From an uncultured Eubacteriales bacterium (GTDB lineage: Bacteria > Bacillota > Clostridia > Christensenellales > Borkfalkiaceae), in assembly GCA_900549005.1 (NCBI GenBank), contig URMT01000012.1, forward strand, positions 1-28,120: a stretch of 28,120 bases of DNA, written 5' to 3'. The notes beneath the pieces are model-generated. The model searched no databases. It was not told where the DNA came from and saw only the letters and a program-made list of their open reading frames with translations. Both the position numbers and the translations under genes were made by a program. Every line of letters starts with the position of its first letter. Positions within the stretch are counted from its first letter, which is position 1. This document shows, piece after piece, positions 28,098 to 28,120 of the stretch.

Positions 28098-28120
28098 GCA
28101 GAAAGCCCCAATTTGCGCAT

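Overview
The window looks like a chromosomal segment of a low-oxygen, gut-type member of the Clostridia (Bacillota). The grounds are Shine-Dalgarno-led genes of AAGGAGG type, sigma-A promoters with 17-bp spacers, a rubrerythrin, an iron-sulfur L-serine dehydratase, an ECF-transporter-type membrane protein, RqcP, and intergenic repeats of the kind common in gut Clostridia. The exact order or family cannot be fixed from sequence alone. No prophage, IS transposase or CRISPR array is visible.

Layout. 174-1199 (-) is a family 2 glycosyltransferase. 1539-2939 (-) is an M18 aminopeptidase. 3150-5917 (-) is a three-gene ABC importer of the TrpXYZ-like type (binding protein, permease, ATPase) behind a strong promoter and a leader of about 225 nt. 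6281-6437 is a dispersed palindromic element. 6646-6728 (+) is tRNA-Leu(UAG), followed by a terminator and an unusual structured block whose ends are copies of the tRNA 3' end. 7084-9052 (-) is a cobalamin riboswitch unit: promoter, riboswitch, terminator, DUF4430 lipoprotein, and an ECF-S-like membrane protein. 9290-10871 (+) holds a DUF368/PopT-type undecaprenyl-phosphate transporter and a small unknown protein. 11123-18874 (-) is rpoB-rpoC, without ribosomal protein genes beside it. 19271-23801 (+) runs rqcP, ispDF (a fused MEP-pathway enzyme), radA, a DUF1294 protein and sdaA. 23889-24904 (-) has two small four-helix membrane proteins. 25076-25858 (+) is rubrerythrin plus two very short, overlapping reading frames. 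26169-27784 (-) is a hexapeptide acetyltransferase and ftsY. The right edge is a composite intergenic repeat.

How it works together. Most genes are housekeeping: transcription (rpoBC), protein targeting (ftsY), ribosome rescue (rqcP), DNA repair (radA), isoprenoid precursors (ispDF) and lipid-carrier recycling (popT), the last two joined by the undecaprenyl-phosphate cycle. The accessory content is in uptake (the riboswitch-controlled lipoprotein/ECF pair and the TrpXYZ-like importer) and in oxygen or peroxide defence (rubrerythrin).

The least ordinary features are intergenic. A 19-nt motif, AATTG-N4-GCAYATATGC, recurs about eight times, mostly at the 3' ends of genes in the sense direction and sometimes sharing the stop codon. 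A structured element with tRNA-derived inverted ends sits next to tRNA-Leu. RNA polymerase beta carries a 99-residue acidic tail.
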